A stretch of DNA of 47,725 nucleotides from Hyphomicrobiales bacterium (GCA_027483895.1 JAIXTP010000031.1:1-47725), one strand, 5' to 3'. Positions 10,651 through 19,129 are shown, counted from the stretch's first letter. The notes: a model not told the origin generated them from the sequence alone. Translations and numbers: made by a program.

Positions 10651-11652
10651 TCAGGGCCGACCCGGGCGGACCCCTTCGTTTCGGATCCGGACGAGTTCGG
10701 CGACGATACCGTCCGGCACTTCGATGAAGCCGCGGGCGAGGATCCCGGCGCGGGTCTCGGCCGATCGGTCGAAAGGCATGCGGACGGGCCGGGCGGGATC
10801 TTCCGGCCGCGCACCGCGGACCTTCTCCGCATAGTCGGAAGCCCGCCTGCGGAACGCGGCCTCGTCGCCGAAAAGATCCGGGCGCATCGCGAGGAAGAAG
10901 AAGCCGCATTCCTGATAATCGGCCGGCATCGCGCCGCCGCCGACCAGAATGCCCATCATCTGCACGACGATGGCGAGACCGCTGCCCTTGTGCCCGCCCC
11001 AAACGCGGATCGCGCCCGCGAGCGCCGCCATGGGATCGACGGTCTCTTCGCCCGTGGCGTCGAAGGCGGTGCCTTCGGGAAGCGTGCGGCCGGTCCGCTG
11101 CGCCAGCACCAGTTCGGCGATGGGCGTGGCGGAGGTGGCGATGTCGAGGATCACCGGCCGATCGGCCGTGGGGAAGGCGAAGCCGATCGGATTGGTGCCG
11201 AAGCGGCCCTCGCGCGCGCCGTGCGGCGCGACGCGCGGCCCGGAACTGCCCATGGCCATGGCGACCATGCCCGCCTCGGCGGCGATTTCGAGATAATGGG
11301 CATACATGCCCGTATACCAGGTGTCGTAGGCCCCGACGGCCCCGATGCCCGAGACGCGCGCCTTCTCGATCCCCAGCATGACGGCGCGATGGGCGACGAG
11401 GTAGCCGTTCTGGTCCTGCCCGTCGATGACGGCCGAGACGGGCGTGTCGCGCAGAACGCGGATCGGGCGGCGCGGTGCGCCCGCCGACCGGTCGATGAGC
11501 GAAAGCGCGCGCGACAACCCGCCGAAGGACACGCCGCGCAATTCGCAGCCCATGACGTGATCGGTGATGATGCGCGCTTCGTCCGTATCGAAGCCCGCCC
11601 GCATCATGGCGGCGTGAACGAGGCCGTCCGCTTCCTCTATGGCCAGGCGCAT
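10651..11652 (-). CDS. Ldh_2 family malate/lactate-type dehydrogenase, divergent active site
   Basis: This 333-residue NAD(P)-dependent oxidoreductase belongs to the family of AllD, ComC and DpkA, which act on 2-hydroxy acids or imines. The family segments GRFGTNPIGFAFP and VWGGHKGSGLAIVVQMM are intact. Two usual histidine positions are changed: the SHG motif near residue 42 reads SFGG, and the usual HHFG/NHFG segment reads WYTG. It may belong to a distinct subfamily with altered chemistry. GGAGG precedes the ATG at a good distance. It lies 16 bases after the D-2-hydroxyacid dehydrogenase, so two hydroxy-acid dehydrogenases of unrelated fold are adjacent. Confidence 0.85.
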   Translation of the reverse strand: MRLAIEEADGLVHAAMMRAGFDTDEARIITDHVMGCELRGVSFGGLSRALSLIDRSAGAPRRPIRVLRDTPVSAVIDGQDQNGYLVAHRAVMLGIEKARVSGIGAVGAYDTWYTGMYAHYLEIAAEAGMVAMAMGSSGPRVAPHGAREGRFGTNPIGFAFPTADRPVILDIATSATPIAELVLAQRTGRTLPEGTAFDATGEETVDPMAALAGAIRVWGGHKGSGLAIVVQMMGILVGGGAMPADYQECGFFFLAMRPDLFGDEAAFRRRASDYAEKVRGARPEDPARPVRMPFDRSAETRAGILARGFIEVPDGIVAELVRIRNEGVRPGRP

Positions 11653-11668
11653 GGTCGACCTCCGTCGT

Positions 11669-12622
11669 TCACAGCGTACGGACGGGCGAGCCCGCCAGCC
11701 AGGCTTCGATGTCCTCGACGACGCCGCTGAAGAACCGTTCGAAAGTGCGGGCCGTGACATAGCCGATATGAGGCGTCGCGATCAGCCGCGGCTCGGATCG
11801 GAAGGGGTGGTCGAGAGGCAGGGGCTCGCGGTCGTAGACGTCGACGGCGGCCGCGCCGAGGCGCCCTTCGCGCAGGCTCCGCAGCAGCGCCGCCTCGTCC
11901 ACGATGGGGCCGCGGGAGGTGTTCACCAGAACCGCGTCCGGCTTCATCAGCCCGAGTTCGCGCGCGCCGATCAGGCCGCGGGTCTCCGGCGTGAGAAGGA
12001 GATGGATGCTGACGGCATCGCTTTCGGCCAGAAGACGGTCGAGATCCGGCTCGAAATAGGCCCCCGCCGCGGCCGACCGATCGGGCGTGTTGTTCCGGCT
12101 CCAGGCGGCGACGGACATTTCGAACGCGTTCGCATAACGCGCCATCCGGGTGCCGAGCGCGCCCAACCCGAGAAGGCCGAGCCTCATGCCGCGCAGGTCG
12201 CGCCCGACGCGTTGCTGCCACGGTGCGCCCGCTCGGAAATCGGCGACCTCCTGCGGAATGTGGCGCATCGCGGAGAGCAGCAGGCCCCAAGCGAGCTCCG
12301 CCGTCGAGCCCGCGAAGCCCTCGGTTCCGGAGACCACGATCCCCCGCGCCTTCGCATGCGCGATGTCGATCGAGGAGTTGCGCATGCCGGTGGTGACCAG
12401 CAGGCGGAGCGCGGGAAGGCGGTCGAGCCGCGCGGCGTCGAGCGGCGTCCGCTCGCGCATCGCGACGACGATGTCGTAGGGCGCCAAGGCCGCGAGCAGC
12501 GCGTCCGTCTCGGGAATGTGTTCCCGGAAGACGTTGAACCGCACGCGGTCCTTCAGCCGGCCGAAATCGGCCCGGGACAGCGCAGTCCCCTGATAATCGT
12601 CGAGAATCGCACAGCGCAGCAT
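11669..12622 (-). CDS. D-2-hydroxyacid dehydrogenase, NAD-dependent
   Basis: This 317-residue enzyme belongs to the phosphoglycerate dehydrogenase/formate dehydrogenase-like family. The Rossmann motif is GLLGLGALGTRMA near residue 150. The catalytic residues are visible as Arg in NTSRGPIVDE, Glu in VDVYDREPLP and His in TPHIGYVT. It would interconvert a D-2-hydroxy acid and a 2-keto acid. AGGGAG lies six bases before the ATG. It follows the amidohydrolase gene by 24 bases in what looks like a four-gene operon (12.6-13.7 kb down to 10.2 kb). Confidence 0.9.
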   Translation of the reverse strand: MLRCAILDDYQGTALSRADFGRLKDRVRFNVFREHIPETDALLAALAPYDIVVAMRERTPLDAARLDRLPALRLLVTTGMRNSSIDIAHAKARGIVVSGTEGFAGSTAELAWGLLLSAMRHIPQEVADFRAGAPWQQRVGRDLRGMRLGLLGLGALGTRMARYANAFEMSVAAWSRNNTPDRSAAAGAYFEPDLDRLLAESDAVSIHLLLTPETRGLIGARELGLMKPDAVLVNTSRGPIVDEAALLRSLREGRLGAAAVDVYDREPLPLDHPFRSEPRLIATPHIGYVTARTFERFFSGVVEDIEAWLAGSPVRTL

Positions 12623-12646
12623 CGCCCGCTCCCTTCCGGCCGCCCG

Positions 12647-13666
12647 TCAGACGTCCAAGGCGTAGAAACGCGCCGCCGTGTCGTGGAAGAGATCACGGCG
12701 TTCGGAGGCCGAATAGCCGGAGCTCATCTTCTTGAACGCGTTCCACAGCACGGCATAGCTCGACGTGATCTTGTCGACGGGGAAATTGCTTTCGAACATG
12801 CAGCGCGACGGGCCGAAGATGTCGATCACGGTCCGGATCGTGTCGGACCAGGCGCGCACCAGATCGTCCGACGACGGCGGCTCCGGCCGCTCGTGGAAGC
12901 CCCAGCCGGTGAAGAACATGCCGAGCCCGCCGACCTTGACGGTGAGGTTCGGGAAGGCCGCGAGCTTGGAGAGATCGCGTTTCCACTCCGCCGCCGTCTC
13001 GGCCTCGCGGCCCGCGAAACGACCGATGCCGACCCGGCCGCCGATATGGTTCAGCGCGACGCGGGCTTCGGGGAAATGCCGCATCAGGTCGACGAGGTCG
13101 TCGATCTGCGGGTGGTAGAGCCATGCGTCGAACCGATGGCCCTTGTCCTGAAGCACCTTGAACCCCCGCCGGAAATCGGGATCGCGCAGCAGGCCTTCGG
13201 GCGCGGCCTTGCGGACGTCCTCGTCCTGCGCGGCATTGTGGCGGACGCCCTTGAAACGGCCGCCGCCCGCGCGCTCCAGCGCGTCGAGCACGGCGCCGAC
13301 GCGCTCGCCCCTCAGATCGGCATGGGACACGATGCCCGCGCAGACCTTGGTGGGACCGTAGAGGCCCGAGGCCGCAATGGCCGCGATGCCGTTGGCGAAC
13401 TCGACCTCGCCCACGCATTTCATGTCTTCAGGCCCGTCGGCCTTGAACATGCTGCGCGCCTCGACCAGCACGGTCGCGCGGATGTCGTGGCCGCTGCGGA
13501 CGTCTTCGAGGATCTCGTCGAGCAGATAGCGCTTGTGGACGACGTCCCAGAGATGATGATGCGGATCGATGATCGGCAGATCGGGCTCGATCGCCGCTTC
13601 GATGCGCTTGGCCAGCCATGCGGGATTCGGCGGCGGATTGGCGCGACCGGGGGGCGGAACGGACAT
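12647..13666 (-). CDS. Amidohydrolase 2 family metal-dependent hydrolase, LigI-like
   Basis: This 339-residue TIM-barrel hydrolase has the metal-binding start IIDPHHHLWD near residue 33 and later family segments VLVEARSMF, ALNHIGGRVG and MFESNFPVDK. Relatives include 2-pyrone-4,6-dicarboxylate lactonase and other enzymes that hydrolyse lactones formed after ring cleavage. The start at 13666 is fixed by AGGAGGTGCCC just upstream. It is the first gene of the minus-strand operon. Two copies of the AGTGT-NN-ACACT repeat lie upstream, between it and the divergent hydrolase operon, so it is probably controlled by the GntR protein at 16069. Confidence 0.87.
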   Translation of the reverse strand: MSVPPPGRANPPPNPAWLAKRIEAAIEPDLPIIDPHHHLWDVVHKRYLLDEILEDVRSGHDIRATVLVEARSMFKADGPEDMKCVGEVEFANGIAAIAASGLYGPTKVCAGIVSHADLRGERVGAVLDALERAGGGRFKGVRHNAAQDEDVRKAAPEGLLRDPDFRRGFKVLQDKGHRFDAWLYHPQIDDLVDLMRHFPEARVALNHIGGRVGIGRFAGREAETAAEWKRDLSKLAAFPNLTVKVGGLGMFFTGWGFHERPEPPSSDDLVRAWSDTIRTVIDIFGPSRCMFESNFPVDKITSSYAVLWNAFKKMSSGYSASERRDLFHDTAARFYALDV

Positions 13667-13716
13667 GGGCACCTCCTGAAGCCCCGCAACCGGCGGGGTA
13701 GCTTCATGCTGCATCG

Positions 13717-13728
13717 AGTGTCCACACT
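13717..13728. promoter_or_regulatory. Candidate GntR operator, AGTGT-CC-ACACT
   Basis: An inverted repeat with five-base arms lies 51 bases upstream of the amidohydrolase start. The same 12-mer occurs at 16909-16920, upstream of the GntR gene itself. It is one of two copies in this divergent intergenic region. Confidence 0.7.
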
Positions 13729-13843
13729 AACGCATTTTCAGCCACTGTCTCCCCCGCTCCCGCAACATCCGGGCGCGCCGGATGCATGACTTTTACGATT
13801 GCTTTTCAGCGGAAAAAGCCCATCGGCTCTGCATCTGCAGCGT

Positions 13844-13872
13844 TTGACAATCGCCCCTCAAGTGCCGACACT
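13844..13872 (+). promoter_or_regulatory. Candidate promoter overlapped by GntR operator, upstream of the hydrolase operon
   Basis: TTGACA at 13844-13849 is a consensus -35 box. Seventeen bases later comes GACACT, a possible -10. That hexamer is the right half of AGTGCCGACACT at 13861-13872, a one-mismatch copy of the AGTGT-NN-ACACT repeat. Binding there would block the -10 region, which fits repression. The predicted start of transcription is about 28 bases before the ATG at 13907. Confidence 0.6.
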
Positions 13873-13906
13873 TCTCCGAACGATGCGTCGATCGGCAGGA
13901 AATCCC

Positions 13907-14680
13907 ATGAGCACCGAAATCCTCCATGCCACGGTTTCGGGCACCGGTCCCGACGTCGTGCTGCTTCATCCGGTCGGTCTCGACGGAACCTTTTGGGGCG
14001 GCCTGATCGAACGCTTGGCGCAGGATCGCCGGGTGATCGCGATAGACCAGCGCGGCCACGGCCGCTCGCCCGCGGCCAGGCCCGGCGCCACGATGGCCGA
14101 TTACGTGGCCGATACCGCGCGGACGCTCGATGCGCTCGGCGTGAAGAAGGCGGCCATGGTGGGCCTGTCCTTCGGCGGCATGCTCGCGCAGGAATTCACG
14201 CTCGCTCTGCCCGACCGCGTGACGGCGCTGGTGCCCTGCGGATGCCCGGGCGCCATGCCCGAGGCCGCGGGCCCCATGATCCGCGAGCGCGGCCTGGCGG
14301 CCGAACGCGACGGCATGGGCGCGATCCTCGAAGCCACGATCGAGCGGTGGTTCACGCCGGCCTTCCGCTCGGAACCGGCCGTCGCGCGGGTGCGGGAGCG
14401 CCTTCTCTCCGACGATGTCGCGGGATGGTCGGGCGCTTGGCACGCCATTGCGGGCTTCGACGCCTTGTCGCGGCTCGGCACGGTCCGGGTCCCCGCGCTC
14501 GTCGTCTCGGGCGAGCAGGACGCGGCGACCCCGGTCGCGGCCTCGCGGACCTTGGCGGAAGCGATCCCCGGCGCCGAACTCGCCGTGCTGTCGGGCGCCT
14601 CGCATATGATGCAGTTCGAGGGCGGCGCCGCCTTCCGCGAGACGGTCGCGGGCTTCCTCGCGAAAGTCGGCGCGCGGTGA
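13907..14680 (+). CDS. Alpha/beta hydrolase, enol-lactonase/NicD-like
   Basis: This 257-residue alpha/beta hydrolase is like 3-oxoadipate enol-lactonase. The oxyanion-loop segment LLHPVGLDGTFW is near residue 20, nucleophile Ser88 in GLSFGG, the acid in GEQDAATP and the catalytic His in GASHMMQ, so all three residues are present. The start has AGGA upstream; the frame is open further upstream but includes the promoter. It heads a three-gene plus-strand operon. Because the operon shares operators with an NicX-like gene, a deformylase role like NicD (N-formylmaleamate) is a possible alternative to an enol-lactonase. I cannot choose between them. Confidence 0.85.
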   Translation: MSTEILHATVSGTGPDVVLLHPVGLDGTFWGGLIERLAQDRRVIAIDQRGHGRSPAARPGATMADYVADTARTLDALGVKKAAMVGLSFGGMLAQEFTLALPDRVTALVPCGCPGAMPEAAGPMIRERGLAAERDGMGAILEATIERWFTPAFRSEPAVARVRERLLSDDVAGWSGAWHAIAGFDALSRLGTVRVPALVVSGEQDAATPVAASRTLAEAIPGAELAVLSGASHMMQFEGGAAFRETVAGFLAKVGAR

Positions 14681-15459
14681 GCGCAGTCCTGCACCACGTC
14701 CTGCGGCCGGGGACCGGAAAGACGGGGCTCCTGCTGGTCCACGCCTTGGGCGCGGATCATCGCATGTGGGACGACTTCATCGCGCTGTGGGACCGCCCCG
14801 AGCCGATCATCGCCTGCGACCTGCGGAATGCCGGGGCGTCGCCGCGTTCCGCGACGCCGATCCCGCCCGAGGGCCATTCCGACGACCTCGAAGCGCTGCG
14901 GATCGCCTGCGGGGTCGAGCGGACGGTGGTGATCGGCTGCGCGATCGGCGCGATGATCGCGGCCGCCTATGCCGCCCGCCACCCGCATGCGGTCGTCGGA
15001 GCGGTGCTGACCAATCCGGCCCTCCGCACTGTTCCGACCGCGCGGGCGATGCTCGCCGAACGGGCGGAACTGGTGCGACGCGAGGGGATGGCCGCGGTCA
15101 TGCCCGGCGCGGCGGAGCGGGCCTTTCTCGAACAGCCGCGCGACACCCGTTACGACGGCTGGGTCGAACGCTTCTCCGCACAGGACGCCGCCGCCTACGC
15201 CCTTTCGATCGAAGGCGTTCTAGACGCCGACGTCTCCGAAGATCTGCGGTCGCTCACCTGCCCCGCGCTGGTGATCGCGGGCGCGCACGACGTGCTGCTG
15301 CCGCCCGAACTCGCGCGCGACGTCCACGCCCTGATCCCGCGCTCGCGCTACGTGCTCGACGAGGCCGCAGCGCATTTCCTGCCCTATCAGAACCCGCGCG
15401 GTCTCAAGGACCTCGTGGCCGAATTCCTCGATCGCGACGTCCTTGCGGGACGCGCGTGA
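14677..15459 (+). CDS. Alpha/beta hydrolase homologue with Ala at the nucleophile position
   Basis: This 260-residue protein has the alpha/beta hydrolase fold (LLLVHALGADHRMW, AGAHDVLLPPE, AAAHFLPYQNP). The nucleophile elbow reads G-C-A89-I-G where G-x-S-x-G is expected. Read directly, the codons are GGC TGC GCG ATC GGC at about 14935-14949. The Asp and His of the triad are kept. It starts with GTG at 14677, overlapping the stop of the first hydrolase (GTGA), so translation is probably coupled. It may have lost hydrolysis, use another mechanism, or pair with its neighbour. The frame is intact over the whole length, so it is not an obvious pseudogene. Confidence 0.85.
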   Translation: MSAVLHHVLRPGTGKTGLLLVHALGADHRMWDDFIALWDRPEPIIACDLRNAGASPRSATPIPPEGHSDDLEALRIACGVERTVVIGCAIGAMIAAAYAARHPHAVVGAVLTNPALRTVPTARAMLAERAELVRREGMAAVMPGAAERAFLEQPRDTRYDGWVERFSAQDAAAYALSIEGVLDADVSEDLRSLTCPALVIAGAHDVLLPPELARDVHALIPRSRYVLDEAAAHFLPYQNPRGLKDLVAEFLDRDVLAGRA

Positions 15460-15474
15460 CATGCGGAGCCTCAC

Positions 15475-16065
15475 GTGAACGACAAGGGCATCCTTCTGGT
15501 CATCGCCTGCCCTCCCGCCGAAATGGAGGAGGAGTTCAACGCCTGGTACGACACCGAGCATCTGCCCGAGCGGATGGCGGTGCCGGGCTTCGAGACGGGG
15601 CTCCGCTTCGTCGCGGCCTCCGGCGCGCGCGTCTATCTGGCGATGTACGATCTCGAACGGCCGGACGTGCTGGACACGCCCGCTTATGCCGCCGTCTCGG
15701 GAACCCGGTTCAGCCCGTGGACGCGGCGCGTCACCTCGCGTTCCCGCGTCTATCGCGCGGCGGGCCGGCAGGCCTATCCGGGCGACGCGCTGACCGGACG
15801 GCACGCGCGGCTTCTGCTGCTGCGCTTCAGGTCGCTCCCGGCCGATGCCGAGAAGACCGTGATCGCGGGCATGAGGAAGAATTTCGAGGGCCGGCCCGAA
15901 GTCGTCCGCGTGCGCATCTTCGCCTATCCGCTCGAAAGCGGCGCGGGCACCGACTTCATCGGGGTGGTGGAAGCGCGCGCCCCGATCTCGGACGCTTACG
16001 ATCCCGCACCTTTCGGGGCCGCGGCGGACGCGATCGACATGGTCGAAGCCTTCGTGCCGCGATGA
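15475..16065 (+). CDS. Dimeric alpha/beta-barrel (EthD-like) protein
   Basis: This 196-residue protein has a ferredoxin-like first half with EEFNAWYDTEHLPERMAVPGF, a pattern of dimeric alpha/beta-barrel proteins such as EthD. A second, weaker strand-helix set (LLLLRFRSLPADAEK onward) suggests an internal duplication. Such proteins often act as accessory or ring-modifying factors in aromatic catabolism. It starts with GTG at 15475, six bases after GGAG, and is the last gene of the hydrolase operon. It converges on the GntR gene with 3 bases between the stop codons. Function unassigned. Confidence 0.75.
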   Translation: MNDKGILLVIACPPAEMEEEFNAWYDTEHLPERMAVPGFETGLRFVAASGARVYLAMYDLERPDVLDTPAYAAVSGTRFSPWTRRVTSRSRVYRAAGRQAYPGDALTGRHARLLLLRFRSLPADAEKTVIAGMRKNFEGRPEVVRVRIFAYPLESGAGTDFIGVVEARAPISDAYDPAPFGAAADAIDMVEAFVPR

Positions 16066-16068
16066 GCC

Positions 16069-16824
16069 TCAGGCCCGGGCGGCCTCGGCTTCGCCCGCGA
16101 GGAACGCTTCGAGCGCGGCCAGCGCATTGATGTGGTTGGAGCGGATGAGGGCGGCCGCCAAGGTGGCGTCGCGGTCCTCATAGGCCTTCAAGAGACGGGC
16201 GTGATCGTCGCAGGACCGCGCCATGCGTCCGGGCTGCGACAGACTGAGGCGCCGCAGGCGCGCGGTGCGCAGAAGCAGCGAGTCGAGGATCCGCTTGACC
16301 GTCCGGTTGTTCGCCAGAAGCGTGTTCTGGTCGTAGAAATCGACATTGGACCAGACGAAGGCACTGACGTCGCCCGCGCGATGGGCGGCCTGCATCTCGG
16401 CGAAATGCGCCCGCAGCCGGGCGAGCCCTTCCTCCGTCACGCTGCGCGCGACGTCGGCCGCGATCAGCTCGAACAGCGCCGCGCGCGCCCGGTAGATCTC
16501 GCGGATGTCCTGAAGATCAGGCACCGCGACGCGCGGGCGCTTGCGCGGCGGCACGTCGACGAGACCTTCCTTCTCCAGCAGCATCAGCGCTTCGCGGATC
16601 GGGGTGCGGCTCGTCGAAAAGCGCTTGGACAGTTCGACGGAGTTGAGATCGGACCCGGGCGGGCGGATGCCCTCGATGATCTCCGCGCCGACCTCGCAGG
16701 CGATCTCGGCCACCAGCGACGGACGGTCGTGGCGTTCGGCGACGATGCGGTGCACCAGCGTCTTCGCCCGCGCGAAGGACTCCGGATCGCTCGTCGGCCC
16801 CGAGTCGGACGTCTTCTTCACCAT
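16069..16824 (-). CDS. GntR family transcriptional regulator, FCD ligand domain
   Basis: This 251-residue regulator has an N-terminal winged helix-turn-helix (LSKRFSTSRTPIREALMLLEKEGLV, residues about 66-90) and a helical FCD-type effector domain after residue 110. The GntR wing is PPRKRPRVAVPD. FCD domains often bind small carboxylates at a metal site. The gene is divergent from the NicX-like gene, and the intergenic region has two AGTGT-NN-ACACT-type repeats, which predicts autoregulation. The same repeat occurs before three other transcription units, so this protein is my best candidate for the regulator of the 10-22 kb genes. Confidence 0.88.
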   Translation of the reverse strand: MVKKTSDSGPTSDPESFARAKTLVHRIVAERHDRPSLVAEIACEVGAEIIEGIRPPGSDLNSVELSKRFSTSRTPIREALMLLEKEGLVDVPPRKRPRVAVPDLQDIREIYRARAALFELIAADVARSVTEEGLARLRAHFAEMQAAHRAGDVSAFVWSNVDFYDQNTLLANNRTVKRILDSLLLRTARLRRLSLSQPGRMARSCDDHARLLKAYEDRDATLAAALIRSNHINALAALEAFLAGEAEAARA

Positions 16825-16908
16825 GCAGCGGCTCCTTGCGGCCCATCAGACCGCAGCTTTGCTGATGCCACGCTCCCGCCGTCGCGGCAAGACCGAGTTT
16901 TGATGTTC

Positions 16909-16920
16909 AGTGTCCACACT
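16909..16920. promoter_or_regulatory. Candidate GntR operator, AGTGT-CC-ACACT
   Basis: The 12-mer is identical to the one at 13717-13728 and lies 85 bases upstream of the GntR start codon in the divergent region with the NicX-like gene. Confidence 0.7.
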
Positions 16921-16961
16921 TGAGGCCTTTTTTGCTTCTCCGACCCCGGCTCATGTGCTTA

Positions 16962-16973
16962 ACTGTCGACAGA
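16962..16973. promoter_or_regulatory. Candidate GntR operator, ACTGTCGACAGA
   Basis: The core CTGTCGACAG at 16963-16972 is a perfect 10-bp palindrome on the same TGTCGACA centre as the copies at 22226 and 22434. It lies 45 bases before the NicX-like start. Confidence 0.6.
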
Positions 16974-17017
16974 TACAAACACTTCAGCGCATCGTCGCTG
17001 CCATGACGGAGGAAAAG

Positions 17018-18061
17018 ATGACGTCCCTGATGACCGGCAACATGTATCACCTTCGCCGGCCGCTCGTGCGCAACATCAAGGCGGGCGACAAGGTACTCGT
17101 CCTGTCGGATACGGCTCATGATCCGCGCGTCTGGCAGGCGGTGATGAGCATCCTTCAGGAGATCGGCGCCGACGTCACGGTGACGCTCTTCGAGCGCCGT
17201 CCGGCCGACTATTACGATCCGCCCGCGGCCGTCTGCGAGGCGATGATGAAGTCGGACGCCAACGTCCTGATCGCCTCGACCGGCATGCTGCATTGCGCGG
17301 CCAGCCTGCGCTCGATGGAAGCGGGCATTCCCTCGATCTGCCTCGACGGCGGCATGCAGCTCGAATGGCTGCAATCGGGCGGCATCACCGACGACATGCG
17401 CCAGATCGCGGTCCGCAAGCATTTTGTCGGCGAGCGCGTGTTCGGCGCGAATGCGAAGATGTGCCGGGTCACGTCGGAGCACGGCACCGACTTCACCTAC
17501 AGCGTCGAAGGCAAGATCTGGGTGCCGCCGCTGCCGTCGCCGGAATACGATCCCTACAAGATCATCAACTTCCAGAAGGACGAGAACCGTCCGGCGGGCA
17601 AGCTCTACTACTATCTGTACCCGACCGGCGAGTTCAACGTGGCGCCGAACGAGGGCACGGCCAACGGCAAGCTCGTGATCGACTTCACCATGCACCATAT
17701 CGGCCGGCTTTCGAGCCCGATCGAACTGACGGTGGTGAACGGCCGCGTGACCAAGATCGACGGCGGGATCGACGCGCGCATCCTGCGCGACTTCCTCGAA
17801 ACCTACGGCGACGACAACGCCTATATGTGCCCGGCCGAAGCCTCGGTGGGCGTCAACGCGAAGGCCGTCGTCCGCGGCTGCCAGCGCGAGGACAAGAACA
17901 TCATGGGCACGATGCATTTCGGCCTCGGCACCAATGTCGACGTCGGCGGCTCGATCTTCTCCAAGATCCACATGGACGGCGTGATCCTGCACCCGACGCT
18001 CTATGTCGACGGCGTGAAGCGCATCGAAAACGGCAACTTCCTGGTCGACATCGAGGGCTGA
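17018..18061 (+). CDS. M29 aminopeptidase-fold metalloenzyme, NicX (2,5-dihydroxypyridine dioxygenase)-like
   Basis: This 347-residue protein has the two-domain fold shared by M29 metallopeptidases and the iron enzyme NicX. Candidate metal ligands, by pattern, are Glu in PTGEFNVAPNEG, Glu in CPAEASVG, His in GTMHFGLGTN, and His and Asp in SKIHMDG. It could therefore be a ring-opening dioxygenase or a peptidase-like hydrolase. The neighbouring hydrolases, the lack of a signal peptide and the catabolic regulator favour the former. The start at 17018 is chosen because GGAGG lies six bases upstream; an in-frame ATG at 17003 lacks this. A strong terminator follows, so it is monocistronic. Confidence 0.75.
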   Translation: MTSLMTGNMYHLRRPLVRNIKAGDKVLVLSDTAHDPRVWQAVMSILQEIGADVTVTLFERRPADYYDPPAAVCEAMMKSDANVLIASTGMLHCAASLRSMEAGIPSICLDGGMQLEWLQSGGITDDMRQIAVRKHFVGERVFGANAKMCRVTSEHGTDFTYSVEGKIWVPPLPSPEYDPYKIINFQKDENRPAGKLYYYLYPTGEFNVAPNEGTANGKLVIDFTMHHIGRLSSPIELTVVNGRVTKIDGGIDARILRDFLETYGDDNAYMCPAEASVGVNAKAVVRGCQREDKNIMGTMHFGLGTNVDVGGSIFSKIHMDGVILHPTLYVDGVKRIENGNFLVDIEG

Positions 18062-18090
18062 GGCCCTCGATACGCCGCGAGAATGCGAAA

Positions 18091-18116
18091 GGGCCGCCCC
18101 GAGGCGGCCCTTTTTT
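18091..18116 (+). terminator. Rho-independent terminator after the NicX-like gene
   Basis: GGGCCGCC at 18091-18098 pairs with GGCGGCCC at 18103-18110 around the loop ccga, followed by six T. It lies 30 bases after the stop codon. Confidence 0.93.
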
Positions 18117-18142
18117 CATTCGGGTCGGACCCGGAAGACGTC

Positions 18143-19129
18143 TCAGGGGATCAGGACGGTCGAGCCCGCCGTGCGGCGCGACTCGAGCGCGCGGTGCGCG
18201 TCCGCCGCGTCCTTCAGGGCGAAGGTCTGGTTCACGCGGATGTTGACGGCACCCTTCAGCACCACGTCCATCACGTCGTTCGCACGCAGGATCAGTTCTT
18301 CGCGGTTGCGGACGAACCAGGCGAAGGCGGCGCTGGTGACGGAGAGCGAGCCCTTGCCGTTGAGCGCGAAGATGTCGAAAGGCGGCACGCGGCCCGAAGC
18401 GGTGCCGAACGACACCATGAGGCCCTGCGGCCGCAGGCAGTCGAGCGAGGTTTCGAACGTGTCCTTGCCGACGGAATCGTAGACGACGGGCACGCCCTCC
18501 CCGCCCGTGAGCGCGCGCACGCGTCCCGGAATGTCGGGATCGCCCGCCATGATCACGTGGCGACAGCCGTTCGCGCGGGCGAGCTCGGCCTTCTCCTCGG
18601 AGCTGACGACGCCGATCACGCGGGCGCCGAGATGGCTCGCCCATTGCGCGAGGAAGAGCCCGACGCCGCCCGCCGCGGCATGGAGGAGGATCGTGTCGCC
18701 CGGCCCGACCTTGTAGACGCTCTTGATGAGATATTGCGCCGTCAGGCCCTTGGTGAAGAGCGCCGCGGCGGACACATCGTCGATCTCGTCGGGGATGCGG
18801 ATGAGCCGCTCGGCCGGGAAGACGCGACCTTCGGCATAGGAGCCGGGCGCGAATTTCGGGCCGCCCGCGGCATAGGCGACGCGATCGCCGACGCGCAGGC
18901 CCGTGACGCCCGGCCCGATCGCCTCGACCACGCCCGCGGCCTCGCCGCCGAGAACGTGCGGCAGTTGCGGGAGGGGATAGCGCCCCTCCCGATTGTGGAG
19001 ATCGGCGAAGTTCACGCCGATGGCGGTATGCCGGACGAAGGCCTCCCCCGGGCCGGGAACCGGCGCGGGGATGTCCTCGTAGCGGAGCTGTTCGGGCCCG
19101 CCATAGGCGTGGATGCGGACGGCTTTCAT
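18143..19129 (-). CDS. Quinone oxidoreductase-like MDR enzyme (NADPH-dependent)
   Basis: This 328-residue zinc-free medium-chain dehydrogenase is of the QOR type. Evidence is the N-terminus MKAVRIHAYGGPEQL, GVNFADLHNREGRYP, HVLGGEAAGVVEAIG, and the dinucleotide-binding LLHAAAGGVGLFLAQWA near residue 150. No structural-zinc cysteine cluster is seen. It would reduce a quinone or an activated alkene. It overlaps the TRAP permease gene upstream by four bases (ATGA) and is the last gene of the dctPQM operon, so it may act on the imported compound. Confidence 0.88.
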   Translation of the reverse strand: MKAVRIHAYGGPEQLRYEDIPAPVPGPGEAFVRHTAIGVNFADLHNREGRYPLPQLPHVLGGEAAGVVEAIGPGVTGLRVGDRVAYAAGGPKFAPGSYAEGRVFPAERLIRIPDEIDDVSAAALFTKGLTAQYLIKSVYKVGPGDTILLHAAAGGVGLFLAQWASHLGARVIGVVSSEEKAELARANGCRHVIMAGDPDIPGRVRALTGGEGVPVVYDSVGKDTFETSLDCLRPQGLMVSFGTASGRVPPFDIFALNGKGSLSVTSAAFAWFVRNREELILRANDVMDVVLKGAVNIRVNQTFALKDAADAHRALESRRTAGSTVLIP

